Positions 1 to 27,480 of a stretch of 64,000 nt of DNA are shown piece by piece. The notes under the pieces are model-generated. The model worked only from the letters and a program-made list of their open reading frames with translations, had not been told where the DNA came from and ran no database searches. The DNA comes from Atrina japonica (taxonomy: Eukaryota > Mollusca > Bivalvia > Pterioida > Pinnidae), in NCBI GenBank assembly GCA_030159075.1, contig BROG01000468.1:283001-347000 (forward strand), in the 5' to 3' direction. The translations under genes and the position numbers were made by a program. Positions within the stretch are counted from its first letter, which is position 1; each line of letters starts with the position of its first letter.

Positions 1-180
1 TGGACTTGACTGTGGACTCACGGCGGGTGTGACCGGTCTACAGGGGATGCTTACTCCTCCTCCATGGCACCTGATCCCACCTCTTGGTTTCCAGAGGTCC
101 GTGTTTGTCCATTTTTACCGGATTTGTATCTTTGTCCTGGACATTCTATTGATTTATACTTTGGTATCTGGGATTTTTTA
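1..180 (+). repeat. 3' tail of the Penelope-like element, cut by the window start
   Basis: The sequence carries the core ctcacggcgggtgtgacc, then a ggggatgcttactcctcc-type block, cacctgatcccacctc and a ttccagaggtccgtgtttg-like block. This is nearly identical to the tail after the reverse-transcriptase copy at 19.5-21.6 kb. Confidence 0.75.
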
Positions 181-471
181 TATATCTAAATAAATAGATA
201 CAAGTCATGAAACGAATTAAATAAAGCCCAATGTCTAACGACACGGACAAAATGAAGTGAAGTTTTCGGGACGACCTATCCCTTCCTAATAACACACACA
301 TACACACTCGCACGCGAACACACACTTTCACACAGTCAAAACACGTTAATTTTACATTTTACAAATAAAATCTGGCAAGAACAATATATATTATAATGAC
401 TACTAGATTAAATTAATTTATTTGTAGTTTCTTGCTATTATTTTATTCACATTTCTCTATTTCGTTGGTAT

Positions 472-2584
<2,113 letters not shown>

Positions 2585-2972
2585 TGGGTCCGAATTCACC
2601 AAATTTACTCAGTACACATGCTCGACTAAGTTTTCCGGATTTTAAGGTAAAATTCATTCTGTTACTGGACATGTTTGTATATTGACGGCATTCAACTGTA
2701 AATAATGATCAAAATCATTGCTCATTTGAAGAAAACTTCAGAAATATTTAAAAAGATTATTGAGTGCGTACTCAAATTTTGAGTAGGTATTCAATGTATT
2801 TATACATTTTCATAGAAAATCATAAGTGTGACGCACAAATTTATATGTGAATGATGAAAAATAATGTTTCCTAATCACTCAAACCCACAAGTTTTACAAA
2901 CGATTGTATAGTCAAAATAATGAAATAAAAGTTGAGCTTGAGTATTGAGTAAATTTGGTGACCTCGAACCCA
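2585..2972. mobile_element. MITE-like element, family 1, complete copy
   Basis: Inverted ends of about 30 bp: a left end containing caccaaatttactcagtac and a right end containing gtattgagtaaatttggtg. The interior has no open frame. The same family recurs at 3087, 8000 and 31346. Confidence 0.7.
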
Positions 2973-3086
2973 TGTCTTACCTGATCCTAATATCAAAGGG
3001 AGACTTTGCTAATTAATTTGCTAAAAGTTTGCTGTTTTAATGTCACAGAATATTTTGTCTGCGGGATTTGCTTTCATCGCTTAAAA

Positions 3087-3249
3087 TTGAAAATCATAAC
3101 TCTGGTGCAAAAATTTATATGTGAATGATGTAAAATAATGTTTCTTATTCACTCAAATTTGGAAGTTTTACAGATGCTTATATAGTCAAAATAATGAAAC
3201 AAAAGTTGAGTTTGAGTATTGAGTAAATCCGGTGACCTCGGTCCCGGGG
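3087..3249. mobile_element. MITE-like element, family 1, partial copy
   Basis: Repeats the right half of the element at 2585-2972 (ttatatgtgaatgatg through gtattgagtaaat and ggtgacctcg). The left half is missing. Confidence 0.65.
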
Positions 3250-3258
3250 GGGGGGGAA

Positions 3259-3439
3259 GGGGCGTTTTACGAAAGGTCTTAAGTCCTAAATTCTAAGCGT
3301 TTTACGAAAGGTCTTAAGTCCTAAATTCTAAGTCTTAGTCCTAATTGCCATGGGACTGACCAATTAGCCATGCGTTGCCATGGTAGTTAGGACTAAAAGT
3401 TGGGATTTAGGACTTAGGACCTTTCGTTAAACGGGCCCC
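3259..3439. mobile_element. MITE-like palindromic element, family 2
   Basis: The left arm (ggggcgttttacgaaaggtc, then ttaagtcctaaat) is the inverse of the right arm (atttaggacttaggaccttt, then cgttaaacgggcccc). The left arm contains a tandem duplication of about 35 bp. Confidence 0.7.
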
Positions 3440-3955
3440 TGATCTTCAAGTGATTGATTTCGTTATGATGTAAAATTTAAAGTTATGGAAACATGCAGCT
3501 GTAACAGTTAAACTTCTGCAATGGGGTCAAATATTGTTTCTACAATAGATGGGAAAGTATATTACAGTAACCGCAAAATGTAGAAACATACAAAGCCAAC
3601 ACCAATAAAATCACGTGATATCGTTACTCCAAAATACAATGTTAGTCTCAATAATAAAAAATATACCGTGTGTTTTTATTGTTTCGCAAAATGAGACTCC
3701 ATTCAATGTCTCCGTGACAATTCGAATCCCCTGACTCAAAACCGTTAAGTGAAATCCAAGAAGGCTAAGTCCAATCTATGGTCATGATTAATATAATATA
3801 AACAATATAGCTTTCTACTTTTAATTTTTACAGGCGAAAATGAAAGACGTGTAAGTTAAAACAAACTGGGTAATTATATTTAACAGATACGAAAAATGAC
3901 AAAATAAATAGACAAATGCCACCATTGCCACCAGTTACACTGATTCAAACGAATA

Positions 3956-3959
<4 letters not shown>

Positions 3960-4038
<79 letters not shown>
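3960..4038. repeat. (AT)n microsatellite
   Basis: About 80 bp of AT dinucleotides downstream of gene A. Confidence 0.95.
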
Positions 4039-4040
<2 letters not shown>

Positions 4041-4374
4041 TTTTATATATACTTATCTATAGTGTAGTTGATTGTTCATGTGTATAAATTACTAAAAATG
4101 ATATAAAAATGCGATTGAATTTTTTTTTCGTTCCTGTTTATCATATGAATGGTGATCATTAATACCAGGGTTTTTCCTTTTGGTAGATATTTCTCATCCA
4201 TTGCATTATGTCATATGGCAGCTTTTAATAACATTTGTGCTAAACACTTTCTATTCTGACAATCTTCCTCAACGTGTAGCATAAAAAACAGGTAGATAAG
4301 CAAATCTTAGAACTTAAATTTAAAATCAGTTTTGTGTGTTACGTTGTCTTTCTGATTTCCCGGGTGATGTATGT

Positions 4375-10967
<6,593 letters not shown>

Positions 10968-11107
10968 CTCCAAAGGAATTTGTTTTTAGTTAACAGCCAA
11001 AAATCTGACAAAGATAAAGATAAATATGCAATAAGTAAAACGAGTGACCGCATATTCACAGACATATACACACACGTGTCCATGTGTGTACGTAAATAGG
11101 TGATGTT

Positions 11108-11193
<86 letters not shown>

Positions 11194-11212
11194 CAGGCAG
11201 ACAGACAGACAG

Positions 11213-11264
<52 letters not shown>

Positions 11265-11265
11265 T

Positions 11266-11354
<89 letters not shown>
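11108..11354. repeat. (GATA)n/(GACA)n microsatellite upstream of gene A
   Basis: About 250 bp of GATA with two GACA blocks. It starts about 140 bp upstream of the gene A start codon, so it may lie within the promoter region. Confidence 0.95.
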
Positions 11355-11355
<1 letters not shown>

Positions 11356-11357
11356 TT

Positions 11358-11510
11358 TTTGGCCTTCTATGATACCACTTTTTGTTTCAGAACTTTAGAT
11401 CTATTTTGTATCCGAGCTCAACTGATGACGTCTAATTGACAGAATAGTAGATCGTCATGAACATTTGTATTGGCCGTTATTTTTTACAAAACATTGATGT
11501 CGGTATTTTG
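11358..11510 (+). repeat. Dispersed repeat, family D
   Basis: Begins tgataccactttttgtttca and continues with cgagctcaactgatgacgtc, tctaattgacag and agatcgtc. Matched at 27795, 41995, 42190, 43940 and 47240. Confidence 0.6.
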
Positions 11511-11689
11511 CGTATAATATTTATAATAATAGAATCCATTGCAGTGAGGTGTATGCCTCTTAAATGGTCCGCTATGTCTCAGCCAGTTCAAAGTATGTTC
11601 TTTTCATATACAGAGAATATATTTGTTTATCACAAGAACAACCAAATGATGAAAAATTACCGAAAAGTTTCAAGTTAGCAGTTTGTACA

Positions 11690-12975
11690 TTTTGTTGGTG
11701 ATGTAGATACCTTACTTTGACAATGCTTTAATACCTGAAGTGTTGATGTAGATACCTTACTTTGACTATGCTTTAATACCTGAAGTGTTGATGTAGATAC
11801 CTTACTTTGACAATGCTTTAATACCTGAAGTGTTGATGTAGATACCTTACTTTGACCATGCTTTAATACCTGAAGTGTTGATGTAGATACCTTACTTTGA
11901 CCATGCTTTAATACCTGAAGTGTTGATGTAGATACCTTACTTTGACAATGCTTTAATACCTGAAGTGTTGATGTAAATACCTTACTTTGACCATGCTTTA
12001 ATACCTGAAGTGTTGATGTAGATACCTTACTTTGACCATGCTTTAATACCTGAAGTGTTGATGTAGATACCTTACTTTGACCATGCTTTAAATACCTGAA
12101 GTGTTGTGTAGATACCTTACTTTGACCATGCTTTAATACCTGAAGTGTTGATGTAGATACCTTACTTTGACCAATGCTTTAATACCTGAAGTGTTGATGT
12201 AGATACCTTACTTTGACCAATGCTTTAATACCTGAAGTGTTGATGTAGATACCTTACTTTGACCATGCTTTAATACCTGAAGTGTTGATGTAGATACCTT
12301 ACTTTGACCATGCTTTAATACCTGAAGTGTTGATGTAAATACCTTACTTTGACCATGCTTTAATACCTGAAGTGTTGATGTAAATACCTTACTTTGACCA
12401 TGCTTTAATACCTGAAGTGTTGATGTAGATACCTTACTTTGACCATGCTTTAATACCTGAAGTGTTGATGTAGATACCTTACTTTGACCATGCTTTAATA
12501 CCTGAAGTGTTGATGTAGATACCTTACTTTGACCATGCTTTAATACCTGAAGTGTTGCCAATGCTTTAATACCTGAAGTGTTGATGTAGATACCTTACTT
12601 TGACCATGCTTTAATACCTGAAGTGTTGATGTAGATACCTTACTTTGACCATGCTTTAATACCTGAAGTGTTGATGTAAATACCTTACTTTGACCATGCT
12701 TTAATACCTGAAGTGTTGATGTAAATACCTTACTTTGACCATGCTTTAATACCTGAAGTGTTGATGTAGATACCTTACTTTGACAATGCTTTAATACCTG
12801 AAGTGTTGATGTAAATACCTTACTTTGACCATGCTTTAATACCTGAAGTGTTGATGTAGATACCTTACTTTGACCATGCTTTAATACCTGAAGTGTTGCC
12901 AATGCTTTAATACCTGAAGTGTTGATGTAGATACCTTACTTTGACCAATGCTTTAATACCTGAAGTGTTGAAGTA
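11690..12975. repeat. Minisatellite, 45-bp unit, about 28 copies
   Basis: The unit runs gatgtagataccttactttg, then acc/aatgctttaatacctgaa, then gtgtt. Variants are a gta[a/g]ata change, a c/a change, single-base insertions, and a deletion variant (gtgttgccaatgc) at about 12555 and 12896. The period is a multiple of three, so minus-strand frames of 117 and 120 codons stay open with a 15-residue repeat. I regard them as non-coding. Confidence 0.95.
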
Positions 12976-13129
12976 CATGTGAGGCAATCTGTTGTTGAAG
13001 CATTCATCTAAATTTTGAGCACAGGTTGTAGCCTAATAATGTTTTAGTTTAGAATCAACCACATCCTGACGTCAGGTGTAATGGGTCGGGATGAATGTAT
13101 TGTACCTGATTTAACGAGCAGGTAACTAC

Positions 13130-13365
13130 TGTAAGACCTTACCACTTGTCCTTGTAAGGCGGGATAATATTCATTGTGTGCATTGGAGTTCTTCTTATGT
13201 AGCCGGTATACCTAACGGCCATTCAACTAAGGAACCGAACTGCGCAGCTTATAGTTTTAATCTTCATCGAGGAATATGGGGAAGGGAGAGTCCAGTACAA
13301 TCAGGAGATGAACAATTACCTCTGTGATGAAGATTAAAAGCTCAACCAACTGAGTTACGATGTCC
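13130..13365 (-). mobile_element. Possible tRNA-derived SINE or hairpin repeat
   Basis: On the minus strand gggacatcgtaactcagttg, then gttgagc, resembles a tRNA A-box head. The segment also has an inverted pair (taatcttcatcgagg / cctctgtgatgaagatta) at 13258-13336. It matches neither main SINE family. Confidence 0.35.
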
Positions 13366-13369
13366 CTTA

Positions 13370-13460
13370 TAGTTCGGGATGTTTACCCCTTCGTTGCACC
13401 TGTTCCCACATCTGGATAATCCCGAAGTCAGTATTTGTTCAATAAACCTATGTACATTAT
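13370..13460 (+). repeat. Highly diverged Penelope-like 3' tail
   Basis: The block order (gggatgtttacccc, ttgcacctgttcccacatct, ggat) follows the tail family at low identity. Confidence 0.35.
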
Positions 13461-13586
13461 CTCAGAATGACTTAATTGCTATGTATATAGTTGATATCCT
13501 TAGTCGATAATTTCAATAGTGTTAGTGTTCTTGTTGACTGCCGAGGGTATTAGGTATTTTCATTATCCAGAGTTACCACCCCTCTT

Positions 13587-13718
13587 AGCAGGTATTGATT
13601 GTGATGTCATCTGTTTGTGTGTAAAATGAGAAAAGTTATCAATTGTGACGTCATATGTATGTGTGAAAACGACGTTGTTTTCTCAGGTAAAGACATGACG
13701 TCACAATCGATACCTGCT
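13587..13718. mobile_element. MITE-like element, family 3, with TGACGTCA-type ends
   Basis: 24-bp inverted ends: agcaggtattgattgtgatg (13587) and catcgtg-type inverse ending tcgatacctgct (13718), two mismatches. A CRE-like tgacgtca occurs at the right end, and tgacgtcat inside. Confidence 0.65.
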
Positions 13719-13739
13719 GACATGGGAGATAATCTCACG

Positions 13740-14701
<962 letters not shown>

Positions 14702-15655
14702 ACATCCAGCCGTGTTTTTAGTTTCATTATTAACTAACATTAATCCTCTCTTTCTTTGGTGTACAGCACTTAGAAACCAATACAAAATTCAAAATTTCAA
14801 CAGAAAAGTCTTACCTTGAAATGCCAAATGAGTACACAAGACTGTTTAACTTGTTCTGGCAGGTAGGAATTACGGAACCGGATATTATAAAACGAATACA
14901 GCCTTACGTAATTGGATAGCGTTATTATATCTTCCCTGCATAAGGTAAAGTTAAGCGTAGTTTCGCATTTATTATTTGAAATCTTATTCTATGTTTCCAG
15001 GGAAAGTACTTAAATATTTCTATGTGCATTGCATCTGTTTATATATTTTTGTACTTCATTAACAAATGAATAAAGGATTAAGCAATTAAACATAGAGAAA
15101 GGAAGAAATACATCTAAAATATGTTTATAGAATGCAAGTATCTTTCAATATACATTGTAATTATAATTCCTATTAAGATGTGTATTCTGGTATATTGCTA
15201 TTTTGCAGTCACCAAGCACGGAAATCACTACACCATTGAAACTTTACTAAAGACTTCACAATCTCATTCTAAAGATAATTTTCTTTGATATCTTTGTGGA
15301 AGTATTTTGTGTTAGCTTTTTATATCATCATTTTTATCTTTATTTTTGACATTGATATTGAATGTATTGAGAGAAATACAGAGTGGTATCATTTTTGTGC
15401 GTCACTGTCCAGGTTGAACTACCGAGAGCTAAGACATACGTGAAGATTTTAAAGTCCAATGTTTGATGTTGGTCATTCCGAATACTCCCATTGTTCACAT
15501 TCCTTCATTTTAACGGGGAATGATTTCCTTGTCAACCCCTAGGCTATTGACAACCTACACGCTTTATGACGTCACAATACAATTTATACCATGTAGGGTG
15601 TCTGTTGCGTCTAGAATGCAGTGCATAATATCAGATTTCATGTGAGAAAAATAAT

Positions 15656-15804
15656 CAACCCCTACCGTGTGGGTATGACAAAAGAATCTCAATCCTCGGG
15701 ATAACATTCTTGAATGACAAACCCTCAGCAAGCCCCGGGTTCGTCATTTAAGAATCTGACCCTCGTATTGAAATTCCTTTGTCATACCCTCAAGGTAGGG
15801 GTAG
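15656..15804. mobile_element. MITE-like foldback element, family 4
   Basis: The two halves are inverted copies over their full length: left caacccctaccgtgtgggta, right taccctcaaggtaggggtag. They meet at a ccccgggttcg centre. No coding capacity. Confidence 0.7.
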
Positions 15805-17580
15805 ATTCTATTACTCATCTGAGAAACCGTTGACATCAAGAAACATACGAAATTTGGTAAAATCTTGAGGAAACAAACTAAAGTTATCTAAAATCAACTT
15901 GTTGCAACAGATAAAGAAATGCACGAATGATATTGGGTAATGACGCTTTACAAAGAATCTCATTCGCAGAATTTCGTGTAATTCTATTCTTTTTGTAATA
16001 AATATTAGTTTCCACTGACGCATATGTCATTCAATTACTTGATGTAACCTCGCCTTATTACAGTCTTTTAGGCATTTGTATCTGCAATGGTCTATGTTGT
16101 TATGTTCAAGTTATTTACCCTTACAACCACACTCTGAAGATATTCAGAGGTGAAAGGGTTTATTAATAGACCTTTTCACGATAACTGCGGTTCTGTGACT
16201 TTGGATGGCAAAATAATACAGATTTCCGAGAAATGATGTCATGAAACAGTCCATTACTGTAACAATACTTAATTACTATATTTGCCGGTATATATATCAT
16301 TCTGCAGTTCAAACTTACAGGACCTCAGTTGTTGTGAAAAAGCTCTATTACAAAAGACGTAAAAAACGTAAAAAAAATTGACTTTACCATATTACCCTCT
16401 GTGAAAAGATGGTTTTGCGATGAGTAAAACATCTTGACAATTCTCTTTTAAAAATAAATATTTGAACCTGACAAATATAAAATAAATACCACGAAATTAA
16501 AAATTAAATTAATTAAAATTTCTTCAATTTTGGCTTTGTATTTCTAAAACAAACAAATGCTCCAGTCCTCAAATAATCGTATACAATCCTGAACAAGAAT
16601 TTAAACCAAACATCAACCCACTGGTCGTGACCTTTTATTTAACATTCACGTGTACCAACGAAGTGATGGCGAAATATCTGGCAGTCTAGACATTAAAGGT
16701 ACCACACAATCAAGTGTCTGATCTTTAAATGACTTTTTGAAATGGTCTAATAAACACTTAACCACTTTAATAAAATTCAAAATATCTCCAAACACAAAAT
16801 TATCTACATCTTGTGTGATTTTAACCCATAAACTTGGTTTTCAGACATGAAATAATCATTGTCTTGCAAGACAGCATTTCTCGGATGTAATTGACCTATA
16901 TGCAAGCGAACTCTGGATAAAAAATCCGGAGGACCTTTATAGCGCTATTTTTTGCCACAAGGAATCTCGGCCTTATTACAAAGTCGTCCCACGCGGTCTC
17001 CAATATATGAGACTTGATCGGAAGATATATAATGAAATGACGGCATGTTACATAAACACGTGTTTATGTTTACATTAGTTCTGATTGGCTAGTTTATAGA
17101 TATACTTGTAGTAGTAATTTCTGTTATACAGGTAATTGCACCAGTATTTTGTGATACCATAATCAATGTTTCGAATCAGTGTAAGGTATTTGCCAGTTGA
17201 AGGCTCTGCTTACGTGCATTAACACGTCTTTGGATAATAAGGGACCCACCCACACCCACCCACCCTTTATTATAATTAGTGTGTTTTGTTTTTAATTTCC
17301 TGTTCAGAATTAATTTATAACTTCATTTGGAATTTATTTAATGACAAAACTTTTGTATTTTGTAGATTTTGTGCACGAAGCTAAGAGTTCCTGATTAGCA
17401 TGTTTTCATTTATACGTTTATATAATGCACCGATATAATGCACCGATCCTACAAGTGTGTTTGTTTTATTTTGTAAAAGATTTATGTTCGATTTGGAGGA
17501 TCGAATAAGACCACAAAATACCCTTTTATGGGTGTATGTATCATTTTTAACTAGGAGTTATTCCTAATCTGGTTTTTTAA
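15805..17580. other. AT-rich gene-free stretch
   Basis: No gene recognised. It contains a perfect 20-bp palindrome at 17050-17069 (acataaacacgtgtttatgt) with a central CACGTG. Confidence 0.4.
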
Positions 17581-17583
17581 TAT

Positions 17584-17720
17584 TTGACTGTTAACTCTTC
17601 ACTGATTAGTCCAATCGGCAGAGAAATCTTCCTTCTCCATTACACCTGGTATCACCTCTGGATTTTCTCGGTATTCATGTTTGATTTATTTTTACAATAT
17701 TTGATGATTTATTATCCTCC
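17584..17720 (+). repeat. Highly diverged Penelope-like 3' tail
   Basis: Block order ccttctccattacacctggt, atcacctctggattttctcg and tattcatgtttg parallels the tail family; low identity. Confidence 0.4.
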
Positions 17721-18235
17721 ATACAGTGAGCGCTTTGGTGTGTGTACCTTTTATATACAATGGATGCATGACGCGCTATTGGGAACAAGCCCACCATCAC
17801 TTTGGTATAGATACTTTTTATATAAAAGAGACAGGTGATAGGCGTTTGATTAAGATCCTTAAACGTTGTCTACAGTGCCTTGTCTTAATTTATTTCCGTG
17901 TAAACTTGTGTTTTGCTTGTGTATCGACAGATGCGAAATATATATACATACAACAATGCTGATAATCAAAGATCTATCATTGGATGATTGACTGCAAGGA
18001 TCTTAATTGAATAGTTTTCAGTTGGAACGCTCCAAACTGTTAGTATATAGTTATTGCACCCATGCGTCTAAACTTGGGATGTTATGTTTTTTAAACAATG
18101 TAATATTTTGTTTTCGGTTTGTTAGGTCTGTAGGGTGTGTATACGTATCATCCTGGTTATATTCATGTTTCAAAGAAAGACATTTTAAAACAGAATTCTG
18201 AGAAAAATTATAATGAATCATTATTTCATTTCACA

Positions 18236-18241
18236 TTTATT
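18236..18241 (-). terminator. Poly(A) signal of gene B
   Basis: AATAAA on the minus strand begins 8 nt after the stop codon, giving a very short 3' UTR if used. Gene C has the same arrangement. Confidence 0.5.
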
Positions 18242-18248
18242 TAAGATA

Positions 18249-23979
<5,731 letters not shown>

Positions 23980-24270
23980 TTTGTGGGAATCTTTCTTTTA
24001 GAAATCTGTTTAAAATAAAATAGCATGAACAATTTAATACATGTACGGTAAGAAATAAAATATCTATAACAAAAATATGACGAATGTCCTATGAAAATAG
24101 TTTCTCACAAATTTCATGAAATTGGTTCATTTCAACTGAATACTATCTTGCAGAGCTAAGAAATGAAATTCTTTCACATCTGCATTTGTCTTCTGTTCTT
24201 GAAGCACTTTAAATTTTATATCCAAAATTTACTATCAAAAACCATACAAACTGGAAGTACTCTCCTTGCT

Positions 24271-24376
24271 CAATTTGCGGTTTATTAACTTTACACTGCT
24301 TATATAAAATGTTTATATCTAAGATAACTTACGTATGTTACTTAATATGGACGATTTGATAACCTTTTTATCAAAA
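24271..24376 (-). promoter_or_regulatory. Core promoter of gene B: TATA box and paired GATA sites
   Basis: Read on the minus strand, a TATATAA box lies at 24306-24300. About 30 bp downstream is a block (CCGCAAATTG, near 24280-24271) that recurs in the promoter of gene C at the same distance. Upstream are opposed GATA sites (TGATAA at 24373-24368 and TTATCA at 24362-24357) and a further TTATCT at 24327-24322. The start of transcription would be near 24275, giving roughly a 300-nt leader. The conservation is visible; use by GATA factors is inference. Confidence 0.6.
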
Positions 24377-24734
24377 TTGCAACCTTGAAGTGTGGCAGAT
24401 GGTAAACGTGTACTAGATCACAAAAGAATTAGTCCAAAGTAAATTCGAATTACGCCAGTTTATTTGTCATTAGTATATTTTTCTTAAGATGTCATTCCAT
24501 CTATTTCTTAAAATAACCAATAAAGGTATTTTACATGACAAAAGAGAGATCGATTAATGTTTTTTTTTAAGAAACATAGTACTAGTACTTATTCCGGAAG
24601 TGCTTATATTTGTAAATCACAGAAAAAACTAGCTTTAGATGATGCAGATGAAAGCCTTATTCGAGTTACGCCATGGGTTCCTGTGCCTAAATATGCATCT
24701 TGCGATATGTCAGAAATCTCCTATAACTGCATGT

Positions 24735-24925
24735 ATATCCTGGTAGCGCAGGTTCGAGTCCCGCTGGAACCAAACCTGACTTTTGTGAGAAAGTTTGTCA
24801 GTTTACTTGCGGAAGGCCGGTGGTGTCTTCCCGAGTACATTGTATCCGGGTTCTTTCCTCCACAATTAAAAATGGCCGCCACCATATAACTGAAATATTG
24901 ATGAGGATAAGGCGACAGGAAAATT
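24735..24925 (+). mobile_element. SINE family B
   Basis: B box gcgcaggttcgagtcccgct, then gtcagtttacttgcggaagg, cgagtacattgtatccgggt and the aatggccgccaccatataac end. The A-box half is absent or replaced. Confidence 0.8.
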
Positions 24926-25288
24926 TTGTTGGTATTGTCCTCGTATTTACTGATCTAGCTTTTCATATTTAAGCCATATCAGTACTAGTGTGATATTGAA
25001 CCCGACGTAACTACTTGTACAATTTGTAGCCAGATTCCTAGAACACTGTTTCCCTTCTCACATTGAAATAGTTTATTCTTCTAAGCTGTATATAAATAAT
25101 CTAAAAATGATGAAAACATAATCTGATGTGTCATTCCAGTGGCTTTATGCGTCATCCTTGTGATATTACTATTATCCCGGTTATTTTATATACCAGTCTC
25201 TCACCAGAGGGCGTATTACATTATATGGCGACAAAAATGGACGCAATGAAAGTAAGTCTAAACGGCGCATAATATCAGTGACACATCT

Positions 25289-25355
25289 ATTATGTATGTA
25301 TGTATGTATGTATGTATGTATGTATGTGTGTATGTATGTATGCATGCATGCATGC

Positions 25356-25387
<32 letters not shown>

Positions 25388-25450
25388 ATGTATGTATATG
25401 TATGTATGTATGTATGTATGTGTGTATGTATGTATGTATGTATGTATGTA

Positions 25451-25487
<37 letters not shown>

Positions 25488-25537
25488 ATGTATGTATGTA
25501 TGTATGTATGTATGTATGTATGTATGTATGTATGTAT
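25289..25537. repeat. (TATG)n/(TG)n microsatellite
   Basis: About 250 bp of TATG with two GT-rich interruptions. Long Met-Tyr-Val-Cys frames in all phases are artefacts. Confidence 0.95.
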
Positions 25538-25859
25538 GAAACCCTGCGATAGTGAATTCATTTTACCTGAATTTATGAATACATGAAGTCATGATCATTA
25601 GACAATGTCATGAGCGACAAGGATAGCGAAATAGTCAAAATGTAGGACAGTGCGTGACTTTTCCGGGACAGAGAAATCAAGTCAATAATACAACCACGGT
25701 AACGTATATATGCGACAAACAAATAACAAAGCAATGTTTTGAGTTTTATTCAATCGTAAATGCTACACACAATGCGAAAATGTAATCTTTATGTACCGAC
25801 TTATCTTAGTACATATAGCGATATCGACGTAAAGGAGTATTGGCTATTTTTTTCAAAAT

Positions 25860-26165
25860 AAATTTCTTTTTTTTTACTTCTGAGATTAGTATATACTAAC
25901 AAAAATGAAATATACATAGACATAAAAATTTACAATTTCTATATTTATAGTTTGTGAAAATTGCTTGAGAAGCCCATTGAGAAACCCATTTTTGGCACTT
26001 CTTCCATTGCAATTGATTAACTCAACCCTAATATTTGTATATGAATACCACACTGAATCTAATCTTATTTTCACAAAATATACAGGAATGTGATATTTTC
26101 ACGCCTTGTATGTCTGTGTATAGCTCTTACTTGTTATTTGACATCAAGTAGAAGTAGTAAAACCA
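25860..26165 (+). repeat. Duplicated unknown segment, copy 1
   Basis: Blocks gaaaattgcttgagaa, tctaatcttattttcacaaa, atatacagg and gtctgtgtat recur in the same order at 29345-29600. No coding match recognised. Confidence 0.55.
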
Positions 26166-26334
26166 GAATAAAGAAATGATTATTTAGGTAAATACAGCTA
26201 AAGTCCATTTAATAGAAGTCCATATATTACCATGCATCACAAAACGTAAAAGAAACCAAATGGTTCGGTATATATCAAACGACTTGCTCCTCAAGAATAC
26301 GCTGATTCTCTGTGAAGGTCGGTATTCAAATACA

Positions 26335-27480
26335 TTAATAGTATGCCAGTGACTTCGTTATATGCACTTTGATGTTGCCTTTTACTCTAATGCATAATGC
26401 CAGTGACTTCGTTATATGCATTTTGATGTTGCCTTTTACTCTAATGCATAATGCCAGTGACTTCGTTATATGCATTTTGATGTTGCCTTTTACTCTAATG
26501 CATAATGTCAGTGACTTCGTTTTATGCACTTTGATGTTGCCTTTTACTCTAATGTATAATGTCAGTGACTTCGTTTATGGACTTTGATGTTGCCTTTTTC
26601 TCTAATGCATAATGCCAGTGACTTCGTTAAATGCACTTTGATGTTGCCTTTTACTCTAATGCATAATGTCAGTGACTTTGTTATATGAACTTTGATGTTG
26701 CCTTTACTCTAATGTATAATATCAGTGACTTCGTTATATGCACTTTGATGTTGCCTTTTACTCTAATGTATAATGTCAGTGACTTCGTTATATGGACGTT
26801 GATGTTGCCTTTTACTCTTAAGTATAATGTCAGTGACTTCGTTATATGCACTTTGATGTTGACTTTTACTCTAATGTATAATGTCAGTGACTTCGTTTGT
26901 CCACTTTGATGTTACGTTTTACTCTAATATATAATGTCAGTGACTTCGTTATATGCACTTTGATATAGCCGTTTACTCTAAAGTATAATGTCAGTGACTT
27001 CGTTATATGCACTTTGATGTAGCCTTTTACTCTAAAGTATAATGTCAGTGAATTCGTTGTATGCACTTTGATGTAGCCTTTTACTCTAAAGTATAATGTC
27101 AGTGACTTCGTTTATGCACTTTGATGTTACCTTTTACTCTAATGCATAATGTCAGTGACTTTGTTATATGCACTTTGATATTGCCTTTTACTCTAATGTA
27201 TAATGTCAGTGACTTCGTTATATGGACTTTGATGTTGCCTTTTACTCTAAAGTATAATGTCAGTGAATTCGTTATATGCACTTTGATGTAGCCCTTTACT
27301 CCAATATATAATGTCAGTGACTTCGTTTATGCACTTTGACGTTAGCCTTTTACTTTAATGAACAACATCAGTGAATTCGTTATCTTCACTATGATGTTGC
27401 GTTTTACTTAGATGAATAACATCAGTGACTTCGTTATCTGCACTATGATGTTGCATTTTACTTTAATGTTTAACGTTGGT
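26335..27480. repeat. Minisatellite, 54-bp unit, about 20 copies
   Basis: The unit runs cagtgacttcgttatatgca, then ctttgatgttgccttttact, then ctaatg[c/t]ataatg. Identity falls towards the right end. Both strands stay open because 54 is a multiple of three. Two further relic monomers lie at about 28085-28210. Confidence 0.9.

Noticed and set aside
12208..12902. Two minus-strand frames of 117 and 120 codons with a 15-residue repeat
   Set aside because: They are read-throughs of a 45-bp minisatellite; no promoter, splice context or non-repeat coding sequence supports them.
17050..17069. Perfect palindrome with CACGTG as an E-box regulatory site
   Set aside because: Visible but isolated, with no gene nearby on the downstream side; 20 bp is not enough to claim a function.
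25278..25586. Cys/Tyr/Val/Met-rich frames in all phases
   Set aside because: Translation of a TATG/TG microsatellite; not a cysteine-rich peptide gene.
26335..27281. Several 60-74 codon frames on both strands with an 18-residue repeat
   Set aside because: Produced by the 54-bp minisatellite, open on both strands at once.
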